Shown one piece after another: positions 42,865-52,472 of a stretch of DNA of 64,000 bases (positions are counted from its first letter, which is position 1; each line of letters opens with the position of its first letter). This stretch comes from Streptomyces sp. NBC_01445. Lineage in GTDB: Bacteria > Actinomycetota > Actinomycetes > Streptomycetales > Streptomycetaceae. The stretch covers positions 2,914,001 through 2,978,000 of the forward strand of contig NZ_CP109485.1 in the NCBI RefSeq assembly GCF_035918235.1. Direction: 5' to 3'. A program made the position numbers and the translations under genes. Under the pieces are notes generated by a model, which saw nothing but the letters and a program-made list of their open reading frames with translations, made no database searches and had not been told where the DNA came from.

Positions 42865-44439
42865 GTGGGACAGCCGCGACACCCGCGCAGAGCGCTGCGT
42901 ACGACCACTGTTGGTGCCGTGTCCGCGACCCTGATCGCCGGGGCGGCGCTGGGCCTGGCCCCCGCCGCGCAGGCGGCGCCGGGGCCGGGCGTGCGCTTCG
43001 TCGACATCACCGGCGCCGGCAGCACGGTCCTGAAGGCCAACGTCGTAGCCCCCTCCGACACCTCGCGCAGATACCCGGTCGTCGTGCTCCCCACGAGCTG
43101 GGCCGTGCCGCAGATCGAGTACCTCGCCCAGGCCAAGCAGCTCGCCGACTCCGGCTATGTCGTGGTGAGTTACAACTCGCGCGGCTTCTGGCAGTCCGGC
43201 GGCGAGATCGAGGTCGGCGGCCCCGAGGACATCGAGGACGCCTCGAAGGTCATCGACTGGGCCCTCGCCAACACCCAGGCCGACCCGGACAAGGTCGGCA
43301 TGGCGGGAGTCTCCTACGGCGCGGGCATCAGCCTGCTCGCCGCGGGACACGACAAGCGCATCAAGGCCGTGGCCGCGCTCAGCGGCTGGGGGAACCTGAT
43401 CGACTCGATCTACTCGGGCCGCACCCAGCACTTCCAGGCCGCCGCCCTGCTCTCCGGCGCCGGCTATCTCACGGGCCGCCCGAGCCCCGAACTCCAGCAG
43501 GTCATGAAGGACTTCCTCGGCTCGAACCTGGCCAAGGAGGACGACATGATCGCCTGGGGCAAGAAGCGCTCCCCCGAGACGTACATCGACAGCATCAACA
43601 AGAACGGCGCCGCCATCCTGCTCGGCAACGCCTGGGGCGACACCATCTTCCCGCCCAACCAGTACGCGGACTTCTACGAGAAGCTCACCACGCCCAAGCG
43701 CCTGGAGTTCCGCCCCGGCGACCACGCCACGGCCGAGGCGACCGGACTGCTCGGGCTGCCCAACGACACGTGGGAGGACACGCACCGCTGGTTCGACCAC
43801 TACCTCAAGGGCGCCGGCAACGGCGTCGACCGCGAGCTCCCCGTCCGCATCAAGTCCCGCTCCACCGGCGCGTACGAGAGCTACCCCGACTGGAAGTCGG
43901 TCGGCGCGACGAAGAAGAAGATCGCCCTCGCGGGCACGACCACGATCCACACGAACGTCGACTCGGGCGCCAACGGCGGGCTCCTGGAACTGTCGAACAT
44001 CCTCGACCAGTTCCTGCGGCTGCCCCCGACGGCCTCGGTGCCGCTGCTGCCGCGCCGCTGGGCGGGCGTGTGGCAGTCCGAGAAGTACACATCCGAACAG
44101 CATGTGCGCGGGACGGCGAAGCTGCACACCACGCTCACCCCGACCAAGGAGAGCGGAACCCTCGTCGCGTACCTCTACGACGTGGGCCCGCTCGGCCTCG
44201 GCAAGCTGGTCAGCAACGCGCCGTACACCTTCCACGGCAAGACACCCGGTGCTCCGTTCGGCGTGGACCTGGAGTTGTTCTCCACGGCCTACGACGTCCC
44301 GGCAGGGCACCGGCTCGCCCTGGTCGTCGACACGGTCGACCCGCTCTATATCGAGCACAACCCGACCGGCGCACAGCTGACCTTCTCCTCGCCGAAGGAC
44401 GACCCGTCATACGTGTCGATCCCCCTGCGCAAGCAGTGA
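42865..44439 (+). CDS. Secreted S15/CocE-type serine hydrolase (X-Pro dipeptidyl-peptidase-like)
   Basis: This 524-residue exported alpha/beta hydrolase has a signal of about 37 residues with an Arg pair (HPRRALR), ending near AAQA. The nucleophile is S150 in AGVSYGAG, the acid D259 in NAWGDTIFP and the base H287 in PGDHATA. The C-terminal 150 residues form the jelly-roll domain typical of S15/CocE enzymes. Substrates may be proline-containing peptides or esters. The GTG start follows GAGGAG. It is transcribed alone, convergent with gluD. Confidence 0.88.
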   Translation: MGQPRHPRRALRTTTVGAVSATLIAGAALGLAPAAQAAPGPGVRFVDITGAGSTVLKANVVAPSDTSRRYPVVVLPTSWAVPQIEYLAQAKQLADSGYVVVSYNSRGFWQSGGEIEVGGPEDIEDASKVIDWALANTQADPDKVGMAGVSYGAGISLLAAGHDKRIKAVAALSGWGNLIDSIYSGRTQHFQAAALLSGAGYLTGRPSPELQQVMKDFLGSNLAKEDDMIAWGKKRSPETYIDSINKNGAAILLGNAWGDTIFPPNQYADFYEKLTTPKRLEFRPGDHATAEATGLLGLPNDTWEDTHRWFDHYLKGAGNGVDRELPVRIKSRSTGAYESYPDWKSVGATKKKIALAGTTTIHTNVDSGANGGLLELSNILDQFLRLPPTASVPLLPRRWAGVWQSEKYTSEQHVRGTAKLHTTLTPTKESGTLVAYLYDVGPLGLGKLVSNAPYTFHGKTPGAPFGVDLELFSTAYDVPAGHRLALVVDTVDPLYIEHNPTGAQLTFSSPKDDPSYVSIPLRKQ

Positions 44440-44445
44440 TCTCCG

Positions 44446-44525
44446 GCTGCTGCCGGGCGGGCATGGCCCTGTGGTCTCTGCAAGGAGCCCCTGCTACTGC
44501 ACCCCCGGCAGCAGCGTCCCCGGTT
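44446..44525. terminator. Perfect 12-bp inverted repeat at the convergent hydrolase/gluD junction
   Basis: GCTGCTGCCGGG (44446-44457) and CCCGGCAGCAGC (44514-44525) are exact complements separated by 56 bases. The left arm begins seven bases after the hydrolase stop and the right arm lies in the last codons of gluD. It could act as a bidirectional transcript end. Confidence 0.45.
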
Positions 44526-45363
44526 CGGCCGGGGCGACGTCGACCGCCTCGACCTTGGGGTTGCGCCGCTGGCGCTTGGACACCCACTGGGCGAACCACG
44601 AAAGGAGCATGCACATCCCGATGTAGATCGGAGAGATCACCATCACCACGGGGATGAAGGGCAAATCGTAGTCGAGGTTCGAGGCGATGAGCTTCCCGGC
44701 GTGGAGGAACTCCTCGTAGGTGATGAGATAGCCGAGCGAGGTGTCCTTCAGAGCGACCACCAGCTGGCTGATGATGGCGGGCAGCATGGCACGTACGGCC
44801 TGCGGCACGAGGACGTGCGTCATGACCTGGGTCTTGCGCATGCCGAGCGCGAACGCGGCCTCGCCCTGGCCGCGTTCGACGGAGATGACGCCGGAGCGGA
44901 AGACCTCGGCGAGCACCGAGCCGTTGTAGAGGGCGAGCCCGGCGACGAGGGCGGGCAGCGGCTGGACCTTCAGCGCCACGAAGATGAAGAAGATCATCAC
45001 CAGGACGGGCATCGCGCGGAAGAACTCCACGACGAGCGTGGCGAGCCAGCGCACCGGCCGGTGGTCGGACAGGCGCCCCACCGCGAGCACGGTCCCGAGC
45101 ACGAGGGAGAGCACGGCGGCCATGGCGAACGCTTTCAGCGTGTTGCCGAGCCCGCGCAGGAGCAGCTCCTGGATGCCCTTGTACTCGAACGGCATCCACT
45201 TCGTGTACGTGAACTGGTCGGTGTCGAACAGGAGGTAGAAGATCCAGGCGAGCAGCCCGAGCACGATCAGCGTGGACAGCACCCCGTACAGCCGGTGCCG
45301 GCGCTCGGTCCTCGGTCCCGGTACGTCGTAGAGGGCCGTCGCGTCGTGGGCAAGAGCTTTCAT
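44494..45363 (-). CDS. gluD: Glutamate ABC transporter permease GluD
   Basis: This is a 289-residue polar-amino-acid ABC permease. A cytoplasmic head precedes the first membrane segment (LSTLIVLGLLAWIFYLLF). The HisMQ-family N-terminal helix follows, and the EAA loop includes RGQGEAAFALGMRKTQVM. It is the last gene of gluABCD, coupled to gluC by a four-base overlap. Confidence 0.93.
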   Translation of the reverse strand: MKALAHDATALYDVPGPRTERRHRLYGVLSTLIVLGLLAWIFYLLFDTDQFTYTKWMPFEYKGIQELLLRGLGNTLKAFAMAAVLSLVLGTVLAVGRLSDHRPVRWLATLVVEFFRAMPVLVMIFFIFVALKVQPLPALVAGLALYNGSVLAEVFRSGVISVERGQGEAAFALGMRKTQVMTHVLVPQAVRAMLPAIISQLVVALKDTSLGYLITYEEFLHAGKLIASNLDYDLPFIPVVMVISPIYIGMCMLLSWFAQWVSKRQRRNPKVEAVDVAPAEPGTLLPGVQ

Positions 45364-46004
45364 CGGGGAACTCCCCAGCGCTTCTCGAGCACGTTGAAGA
45401 TCGCGCTGATGGTGAGGGTGATGATCAGGTAGCCGACGGCGATCCAGAAGAACGTCCAGATGATGTTGTAGCCCAGCTCGCTGAGGGTCTTGTAGGTACC
45501 GAGCAGCTCGTTGACGCTGAACGCGCCGGCGATCGCCGAGTTCTTGGCGAGGGCGATGAGGGTCGAGCCGACAGGCGGGATGACCGACCGGAAGGCCTGC
45601 GGGAGAATGACCATCGACAGCGTCTGGCCGAACGTCATGCCGAGGCTGCGGGCCGCCTCGCCCTGTCCCCTCGGCACGGTGTTGATGCCGGAGCGCAGGG
45701 CCTCGCAGATGAACGCCGAGGTGTAGCAGCCGAGCGCGAGGATCGCGAACACCTTGAAGGGCAGCACGAGCCCGAAGCGCGGCAGGCCGAGAAGTACCGC
45801 GAAGAACAGCAGGGTCAGCGGGGTGTTGCGCAGGATGTTGACCCAGACCGTGCCGAAGACACGGAAGGAGCCGACGGGCGCGACCCGGAACGACGCCATC
45901 ACGAAGCCGAGGACGAGCGCGAGGATCGAGGCGTAGACGGTCAGTTCGACCGTCCCGAGGAACCCCTTGGCGAAGGTGGAGAAATTGCTGGTCAGTACGG
46001 ACAC
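45360..46004 (-). CDS. gluC: Glutamate ABC transporter permease GluC
   Basis: This is a 214-residue HisMQ-type permease forming the membrane pair with GluD. The family motif ILRNTPLTLLFF and the EAA loop RGQGEAARSLGMTFGQTL are present. It lies nine bases after gluB. Confidence 0.94.
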   Translation of the reverse strand: MSVLTSNFSTFAKGFLGTVELTVYASILALVLGFVMASFRVAPVGSFRVFGTVWVNILRNTPLTLLFFAVLLGLPRFGLVLPFKVFAILALGCYTSAFICEALRSGINTVPRGQGEAARSLGMTFGQTLSMVILPQAFRSVIPPVGSTLIALAKNSAIAGAFSVNELLGTYKTLSELGYNIIWTFFWIAVGYLIITLTISAIFNVLEKRWGVPR

Positions 46005-46013
46005 GAGGCCTCC

Positions 46014-46931
46014 TCAGTTCGCCGGGTAGCGGTCGATGGGGGGCGGCTTCGGCGCGGGTACTCCGGAGAGGCCGAGCGTCGCGTCGTACGCCTTCTTCCA
46101 GTCGCCGTCGTTCTCGCGGGTCTGGAGCGCGGTGTCGATCGCGAACCGCAGCGCGTTGTCGCTCCTCGGTACGCCGATGCCGTAGGGCTCCTTGGAGAAC
46201 GGCTTGCCGACCAGCTTGAGTTCGTCGGGCGCCTTGGCCGCGAAGCCGAGCAGGATGGCGTCGTCGGTGGTGACGGCGTCGACCTGGTAGGTGAGCAGGT
46301 TGTCGACGCAGACCGAGTACGTGTCGTACGCGACGAGCACCGCCTTCGGATAGTCCTTCTGGATGCGCTGGTAGGGGGTCGAGCCGGCCGCGGAGCAGAC
46401 ACGTTTGCCGTCCAGGTCCTGCGGTCCGTTGATGTCGTGCTCGTCGGTGCGGACGAGGAGCGACTGGCCGGCCATGTAGTAGGGGCCGCCGAAGCCGACG
46501 AGCTTCTTGCGGTTGTCGTTGATCGTGTAGGTGCCCACGTAGTAGTCGATCTGGCCGTTCTGCAGTGCGGTCTCGCGGTTGGCCGAGGCGATCGTCCTGA
46601 AGTCGACCGACGAGGGGGCGAAGCCGAGGGACGCGGAGATCATCTTGGCGATCTCGATGTCGAAGCCGGAGTAGACGCCAGTGGCCGGGTCCTTCTCGCC
46701 GAGGTAGGGCTGGTCCTCCTTGGCCCCCACGACGAAGTGCCCGCGCTTCTTCGCCTTGCGCCACGTCTTCGAGTCGGTCAGCTCGAACCCTTTCGCCACC
46801 TGGTACTCGGGCAGTTGCGCGTCCGACGGGCCCTTGGCCGGCGGGCTGCCCTCCTTGCCGCAGGCCGCCGCGGCCAGGGCGGTGAGGGCGAGGGCGGCGA
46901 CGGCGCGGAACACACGTGTCTTGCGCAGCAT
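46014..46931 (-). CDS. gluB: Glutamate-binding lipoprotein GluB
   Basis: This is a 305-residue solute-binding protein (SBP family 3) anchored through the Cys of ALAAAACGKEG. Family-3 features are YSGFDIEIAKMISASLG and RKKLVGFGGPYYMAGQSLLV. The ATG at 46929-46931 has GGGGTGGA upstream; a GTG four codons earlier lacks spacing. It lies 17 bases after gluA. Confidence 0.94.
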   Translation of the reverse strand: MLRKTRVFRAVAALALTALAAAACGKEGSPPAKGPSDAQLPEYQVAKGFELTDSKTWRKAKKRGHFVVGAKEDQPYLGEKDPATGVYSGFDIEIAKMISASLGFAPSSVDFRTIASANRETALQNGQIDYYVGTYTINDNRKKLVGFGGPYYMAGQSLLVRTDEHDINGPQDLDGKRVCSAAGSTPYQRIQKDYPKAVLVAYDTYSVCVDNLLTYQVDAVTTDDAILLGFAAKAPDELKLVGKPFSKEPYGIGVPRSDNALRFAIDTALQTRENDGDWKKAYDATLGLSGVPAPKPPPIDRYPAN

Positions 46932-46948
46932 GGATCGGTCCACCCCCG

Positions 46949-47692
<744 letters not shown>

Positions 47693-47783
47693 GGCAAGAC
47701 CTGCCCACTCTCAGCTGTGTCGGTCCGCGCAAACTACCCACGTCAATTTGGGACTTGACCGGCGACACGCACGTATGGCCATT

Positions 47784-47799
47784 AACCGTATTTGCGGTT
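47784..47799 (-). terminator. Small hairpin after the DUF6278-like gene
   Basis: AACCG (47784-47788) and CGGTT (47795-47799) pair around TATTTG, immediately beyond the stop codon at 47800. It is short, but lies in AT-rich sequence and may end that transcript before the gluA promoter. Confidence 0.35.
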
Positions 47800-48240
47800 C
47801 TACGTCTCCGAGGCCTCGGCGTAGAACTGCGACAGTTCGGGCGCCCCACTGGTCGCCCATTCGTGGCCCGCGGCGACGACGTCGACCTCGCGGCCGGAGG
47901 GGAGCCGCACCACCGGCTGCCCGTTGGGCCAGATCACCCATGCCGCCTCCGGCACCTGGCGGACGAGGACCGTACCGAGGTACAGGCCCGCGTCGTTGCC
48001 GAGCCACGGCAGCGCTTCCTCGTCCTCGCGCCAGCGCGGCACCAGTTGGTCGAGCGCCTCCAACGACGCGACGGAGTCGTCCAGTTCGACCCCGGCCTCG
48101 TGCGCCTGCGAGCGCAGCAGCTCACACTCGGAGAGAAGTTCGGCGATCCCCTCGGCCCCGCCGTCACCCTCGGTGAAGACGGCCACGCCGAAGGCGGAGC
48201 CGTGCTTCCTGCGCCAGTTGTCCAAGAAAGGGATGTTCAT
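47800..48240 (-). CDS. DUF6278-like protein, function unknown
   Basis: This is a 146-residue cytosolic protein, acidic, without signal or membrane segment. ELLSECELLRSQAHEAGVEL and LPWLGNDAGLYLGTVLVR are stretches I associate with a Streptomyces family numbered DUF6278, from memory. The ATG at 48238-48240 has AGGGTGAG upstream. It precedes gluA on the same strand, but a hairpin and a promoter-like region lie between. No enzymatic motif is visible. Confidence 0.75.
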   Translation of the reverse strand: MNIPFLDNWRRKHGSAFGVAVFTEGDGGAEGIAELLSECELLRSQAHEAGVELDDSVASLEALDQLVPRWREDEEALPWLGNDAGLYLGTVLVRQVPEAAWVIWPNGQPVVRLPSGREVDVVAAGHEWATSGAPELSQFYAEASET

Positions 48241-48407
48241 ACCGCTCACCCTGACATCCCCGCAGGCCGTCGCACCACAGGGCGCGCTGAGCTCCATTAC
48301 GGAGAGTTCGGGCCACGTTCGCACGCGGCTCATTGACGCGAACCTGTCTCCTCTTTAGCTTCATGGCTCACCTGTCACGTCTCACCCACCAGTGGAGGGA
48401 GTCGGTC

Positions 48408-50180
48408 GTGCGCCGACGCGTCTGGGGAACGGCAGCTGTACTGGCGCTCTTTACGGGCTTCGCCCCAACCGCCGTCGCGCAGGCCGCCCCGCACAGACCC
48501 GAGCCGCTCCCCCTGGAGCGGCTCTTCGACAACAGGGCGGTCAGCTCCGACGACGGGGCCGGGGAGGCCGACTTCGACGGCTCGGGCAGCTCGCTCTCCG
48601 CCGCTGACCTGTCGGAGGCCGGCTGGACTCCCGGTCGCGCCTTGGGTGTTGAGGGCGCCCGCCTCACCTGGCCGCGCACGGCGGCGACCGGCCCCGACAA
48701 CGTGCGCGCCGACGGCCAGCCCGTCCGCGTGCACGGCCGGGGCGACGCGCTCGCCTTCCTGGTGGCCGGAACGGGCGGCGACGCGGCCGGTAGCGGCACC
48801 GTGCGTTACCGGGACGGCTCGCGCTCCACGTACCGCCTCACCGCGCCCGACTGGCGCACGGGCCCGCTCGCCACCAAGTCCGTGGCGCTCCCCCACCGCA
48901 ACACACCCGGCGGCCAACTCGCCGAGCAGACACGGCTGTACGTCGTCACGGTGCCGGTCGCCAAGGGCCGCACGATCGCCTCCGTGGACCTGCCCCGGGA
49001 CCCGGGCACCCCCGATCTGCATGTCTTCGCCCTGTCGGTGCGCTCGCCCGCGCCGGGGTGGACCGGGACCTGGTCGGCGTCCACCGCCGGATACGCGGCC
49101 GTCGGCCCCTGGGCGGACCGCACGGTGCGGCTCGTCGTGCACACCAGCGCGGGCGGGCCGCGCGTGCGGATCCGGCTCGACAACACGTTCGCGTCGGCGC
49201 CGGTGCGGGTCGGGAGCGCGACGGTGGCCGTGCAGGACGCGGGCGCCGGGGCCAAGGGCAAGCCGGTGCCGCTAACGTTCCGGGGCGCGGCGGGTACGGA
49301 GATCCCCGCGGGGGCGCAGGCGTTCAGCGACCCGGTGGGCTTCGATGTGCCGGCCGGCGCGAATCTGCTGGTCAGCTTCCATCTTCCGGAGGCGGTCGCC
49401 ACGGCGCCGGTGCACAGCCAGGCGATCCAGCGCTCGTACGTGAGCCTGCCGGGCGATCACGCGGCGGAGGCCACAGCGGCCTCGTACACGTCGACGATCA
49501 CATACTGGCCGCTGCTCACCGGTGTCGACGTGAGCGGCGGACCCGGGTCGGTCGTCCTGCTCGGCGACTCCATCACGGACGGCGTGAAGTCGACGCCGGA
49601 CGCGAACCACCGCTGGCCCGACGTGCTCTCCACCCGGTTGCGCGAGCAGCACGCGGTGCCGCACTACGGAGTCCTGAACCAGGGGATCTCGGCGAACCGG
49701 GTGACGGGCGACCGCTATCCGGGGGACGGCGTCTCCACGGACACGGGCGGTGTGAGCGCGCTGCACCGCCTCGACCGTGACGTGCTGTCCCAGACGTCGG
49801 CCCGCACGGTCGTCGTCTTCCAGGGCGTCAACGACGTACGGGCCGGCTTCAGCGGGGCCCAAGTCGTCGCCGGGCTACGGGAGATCGCGGCGCGCGCCCA
49901 CGCGCGGGGCCTGCGCGTGGTCGGGGCGACGGTCACTCCGTGCGAGGGCGAGACCCTGTGCACAGCCACGGCGGACCGGGAACGGGAGGTCGTCAACGCG
50001 TATGTGCGGGACAGCGGGGGCGACTTCGACGCGGTGGTCGACTTCGACGCCGTGGTGCGCGATCCGGCGCATCCCGCGCGGATGCGGCCCGAGTACGACA
50101 GCGGGGACCATCTGCACCCGGGGGACGCGGGGCTCGACGCGATGGCCCGGGCGGTGGATCTCGGGGCGCTGAAGCCGTAG
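48408..50180 (+). CDS. Secreted SGNH/GDSL hydrolase
   Basis: This 590-residue exported esterase-type enzyme has its four SGNH blocks in the C-terminal third: GDSITDG (Ser near 387), NQGISANR, VFQGVNDVR and the Asp/His block DHLHPGD near residue 566. The first about 360 residues form beta-rich regions seen in SGNH proteins of this size. The signal peptide is short (VRRRVW, then a hydrophobic core ending AQA). The GTG at 48408 follows GGAGGGAG; an ATG at 48363 lacks a ribosome site. The substrate is unknown; lipids or acetylated glycans are typical. Confidence 0.9.
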   Translation: MRRRVWGTAAVLALFTGFAPTAVAQAAPHRPEPLPLERLFDNRAVSSDDGAGEADFDGSGSSLSAADLSEAGWTPGRALGVEGARLTWPRTAATGPDNVRADGQPVRVHGRGDALAFLVAGTGGDAAGSGTVRYRDGSRSTYRLTAPDWRTGPLATKSVALPHRNTPGGQLAEQTRLYVVTVPVAKGRTIASVDLPRDPGTPDLHVFALSVRSPAPGWTGTWSASTAGYAAVGPWADRTVRLVVHTSAGGPRVRIRLDNTFASAPVRVGSATVAVQDAGAGAKGKPVPLTFRGAAGTEIPAGAQAFSDPVGFDVPAGANLLVSFHLPEAVATAPVHSQAIQRSYVSLPGDHAAEATAASYTSTITYWPLLTGVDVSGGPGSVVLLGDSITDGVKSTPDANHRWPDVLSTRLREQHAVPHYGVLNQGISANRVTGDRYPGDGVSTDTGGVSALHRLDRDVLSQTSARTVVVFQGVNDVRAGFSGAQVVAGLREIAARAHARGLRVVGATVTPCEGETLCTATADREREVVNAYVRDSGGDFDAVVDFDAVVRDPAHPARMRPEYDSGDHLHPGDAGLDAMARAVDLGALKP

Positions 50181-50214
50181 AGCTCCGGCCCAGCCCCCTC
50201 GGATCACAGAGGTC

Positions 50215-50994
50215 CTAGACCTCCAGGTCCACGACCACCGGGGCGTGGTCCGAGGCGCCCTTGCCCTTGCGCTCCTCGCGGTCCACGTACGAGTCCTTCA
50301 CGGACCCCGCGAACGCCGCGTTCCCGTAGACGAGGTCGATGCGCATGCCGCGGTTCTTGGGGAAGCCCAGCTGGCGGTAGTCCCAGTAGGTGAAGGGGTG
50401 GTCGTACTTCAGGGGCCGCGGGACCACGTCGGACAGGCCCGTCTCACGGAGCGCGGCGAGCGCGGCGCGCTCCGCCGGGGTGACGTGCGTGGCGCCGTCG
50501 AAGAGGGAGATGTCCCAGACGTCGTCGTCCGTCGGCGCGACGTTGTAGTCGCCCATCACGGCGAACGGGCGGGAGCCCCCCGCGTCGCCCGCGACGGCCG
50601 CCTTGAGCGCCTCGAACCACTGGAGCTTGTACGCGTAGTGCGGGTGGTCCACCTCGCGGCCGTTCGGCACGTATACCGACCAGACGCGCGCCGGACCGCA
50701 CGTGGCGGAGATCGCGCGGGGCTCGTGGGCGCCTTCGTAACCGGGGTCGCCGGGCAGGCCGGTCACGACGTCCTCCAGGCCGACGCGGGAGATCAGCGCC
50801 ACGCCGTTCCACCGCCCGTTCGCGTTCACCGCGGACTCGTAGCCCAGCTCGCGCAGCTCGTCCGCGGGGAACTGCTCGGCCGTGCACTTGGTCTCCTGGA
50901 CGCACAGCACGTCCGTCCCGGTGCTCTCCAGCCAGGCGAGGAGCCTGGGCAGCCGGGCGGTGATCGAGTTCACATTCCACGTAGCAATCCGCAT
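50215..50994 (-). CDS. xth: Exodeoxyribonuclease III (AP endonuclease)
   Basis: This 259-residue Mg-dependent nuclease cuts at abasic sites and degrades 3' ends. Motifs are TWNVNSI, QETK (metal Glu), GDYNVAPTDDDV, MRIDLVYGN and the catalytic SDHAPVV at the C-terminus. The ATG at 50992-50994 was preferred over a GTG two codons earlier because AGG lies eight bases upstream. It is a stand-alone gene. Confidence 0.95.
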   Translation of the reverse strand: MRIATWNVNSITARLPRLLAWLESTGTDVLCVQETKCTAEQFPADELRELGYESAVNANGRWNGVALISRVGLEDVVTGLPGDPGYEGAHEPRAISATCGPARVWSVYVPNGREVDHPHYAYKLQWFEALKAAVAGDAGGSRPFAVMGDYNVAPTDDDVWDISLFDGATHVTPAERAALAALRETGLSDVVPRPLKYDHPFTYWDYRQLGFPKNRGMRIDLVYGNAAFAGSVKDSYVDREERKGKGASDHAPVVVDLEV

Positions 50995-51066
50995 GCCCAC
51001 AACCTACCGGGCGGGTACGACAACGCCCGCCGAACCCGGGACGGCCGCCGGCGGGGCGCGATGGAC

Positions 51067-51106
51067 AGCACGCGACAGGCAGCACGCGATAGGCGGCGCG
51101 ATAGGC
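51067..51106. repeat. Short degenerate tandem repeat
   Basis: Units AGCACGCGACAGGC (51067-51080), AGCACGCGATAGGC (51081-51094) and GGCGCGATAGGC (51095-51106) are contiguous. They directly abut the dyad upstream of the isochorismatase-family gene. Confidence 0.75.
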
Positions 51107-51144
51107 AGGCTACCTTGCAAGTTTCTCTGTTTGAAAGTTAGCCT
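51107..51144. promoter_or_regulatory. Large imperfect dyad upstream of the isochorismatase-family gene
   Basis: AGGCTACCTTGCAA (51107-51120) and TTGAAAGTTAGCCT (51131-51144) are complementary at 12 of 14 positions around a 10-base spacer, 40 bases before the ATG. The arms are AT-rich for this genome. This resembles an operator for a dimeric repressor of the MarR or TetR kind; no such gene lies adjacent. Confidence 0.55.
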
Positions 51145-51183
51145 GTCGAAGCATCTCCCCCGGATCCGCAAGGAGCACCCCCC

Positions 51184-51756
51184 ATGCCCGCCACCACCCT
51201 CGACGAGCGCACCGCCCTCGTCCTCATCGACCTCCAGAACGGCATCCTCGGCCTGCCGACCGTCCACCCCGCCGACGGAGTCCTGAAGAACGGGGCCACG
51301 CTCGCGGACGCCTTCCGCGCCAAGGGCCTGCCCGTCGTGCGGGTCCGCGTCGCCTGGTCCCCCGACGGCGGCGACCTGCCGGTGAGCCGGTCGGCCGCCC
51401 CCGGGCTCACCCAGGCGCCGCCCGCCGCGTTCTCCGAGTTCCCGGACGAGCTCGGCCCGCTCGGCGACGACATCGTGATCACCAAGCGGCACTGGGGCGC
51501 CTTCACCGGGACGGAGCTGGACCTCCAGCTGCGCCGCCGCGGAGTGACGCAGATCGTGCTCGCGGGGATCTCGTCCTCGATCGGCGTCGAGTCCACCGCC
51601 CGCTCCGCCTTCGAGCTGAGCTACCACCTCACGGTGGTCGAGGACGCGACGACCGACACGGACGCCGCGTCCCACGAGCACAGCTTCGGCAAGATCTTCC
51701 CGCGGATCGCGGAGCTCGCCACGACCGAAGAGATCGTCGAACTCCTCGGCCGGTAA
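51184..51756 (+). CDS. Isochorismatase-family hydrolase
   Basis: This is a 190-residue cysteine-hydrolase-fold protein. The Asp (LIDLQNGI) and Lys (VITKRHWGAF) of the usual triad are present. The position normally held by the catalytic Cys (GI-x-x-x-GVEST) reads AGISSSIGVESTARSAFEL, with Ser rather than Cys, as in isochorismatase-type rather than nicotinamidase-type members. It is preceded by AAGGAG. Substrate not predictable. Confidence 0.9.
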   Translation: MPATTLDERTALVLIDLQNGILGLPTVHPADGVLKNGATLADAFRAKGLPVVRVRVAWSPDGGDLPVSRSAAPGLTQAPPAAFSEFPDELGPLGDDIVITKRHWGAFTGTELDLQLRRRGVTQIVLAGISSSIGVESTARSAFELSYHLTVVEDATTDTDAASHEHSFGKIFPRIAELATTEEIVELLGR

Positions 51757-51782
51757 CGGGAGTTCACAGCCCGCCAGGGTGC

Positions 51783-52418
51783 TCAGAGCGTCGCGTACTC
51801 CTCCGGCGTCAGCCGCAGGTTGTCCGTCCCGCCGAGCGCCCTGATCTGCCCGTCGTAGATGGGCCAGGCCAGGTCGGTCAGCAGCGCGTCATGGATGTCG
51901 TACGCGCGCTGCGGGCCGACCTCGCGGAGGTAGTCGATGACCTCGGCGATCTTGTTCCAGGGGGCCATGACGGGCACGAGGAGCGTCTCGACAGGCTGGT
52001 CGGGGACGGTGAACGCGTCGCCGGGGTGGAAGACGCGGCCGTGGTCGATCAGATAGCCGACGTTCGTGATGCGGGGGATGTCCGGGTGGATGACGGCGTG
52101 CAGTTCGCCGTGGACCTGGATGTCGAAACCGGCCGCCTCGAACGTGTCGCCGTGCCCGACCGTGTGCACCCGGCCCGGGAACGCCGTCGAGATCTTGTCG
52201 GCGACGGACTTCAGGGTCCAGATCTCGGTGGCCGGGTCGGCTTCGAGAGCCACCCGCAGCCGGGTCTCGTCGAAGTGGTCGGGGTGCTCGTGCGTCACGA
52301 GGATCGCCTCGGCGCCGACAGCCGCGTCCTCCTCGCAGAAGCCGCCCGGGTCGATGACGAGCGTCCGCCCGTCCTTCTCCAGGCGGACGCAGGCATGGAT
52401 CTTCTTCGTGAGCTTCAT
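51783..52418 (-). CDS. Metallo-beta-lactamase-fold hydrolase (UlaG-like)
   Basis: This is a 211-residue hydrolase with the metal motif THEHPDHFDE near residues 45-54, the second histidine in GELHAVIHPDI and the Asp in VFHPGDAFTV. The ATG at 52416-52418 follows AGGATGG. The compact size and the motif order match UlaG-like or related small MBL proteins of unknown substrate. It is convergent with the isochorismatase-family gene, 26 bases away. Confidence 0.9.
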   Translation of the reverse strand: MKLTKKIHACVRLEKDGRTLVIDPGGFCEEDAAVGAEAILVTHEHPDHFDETRLRVALEADPATEIWTLKSVADKISTAFPGRVHTVGHGDTFEAAGFDIQVHGELHAVIHPDIPRITNVGYLIDHGRVFHPGDAFTVPDQPVETLLVPVMAPWNKIAEVIDYLREVGPQRAYDIHDALLTDLAWPIYDGQIRALGGTDNLRLTPEEYATL

Positions 52419-52472
52419 AGGAACCATCCTGCGCTCCCGGCCCGCGTCCGGCCCGTCCCGGCACCCGGTCGT

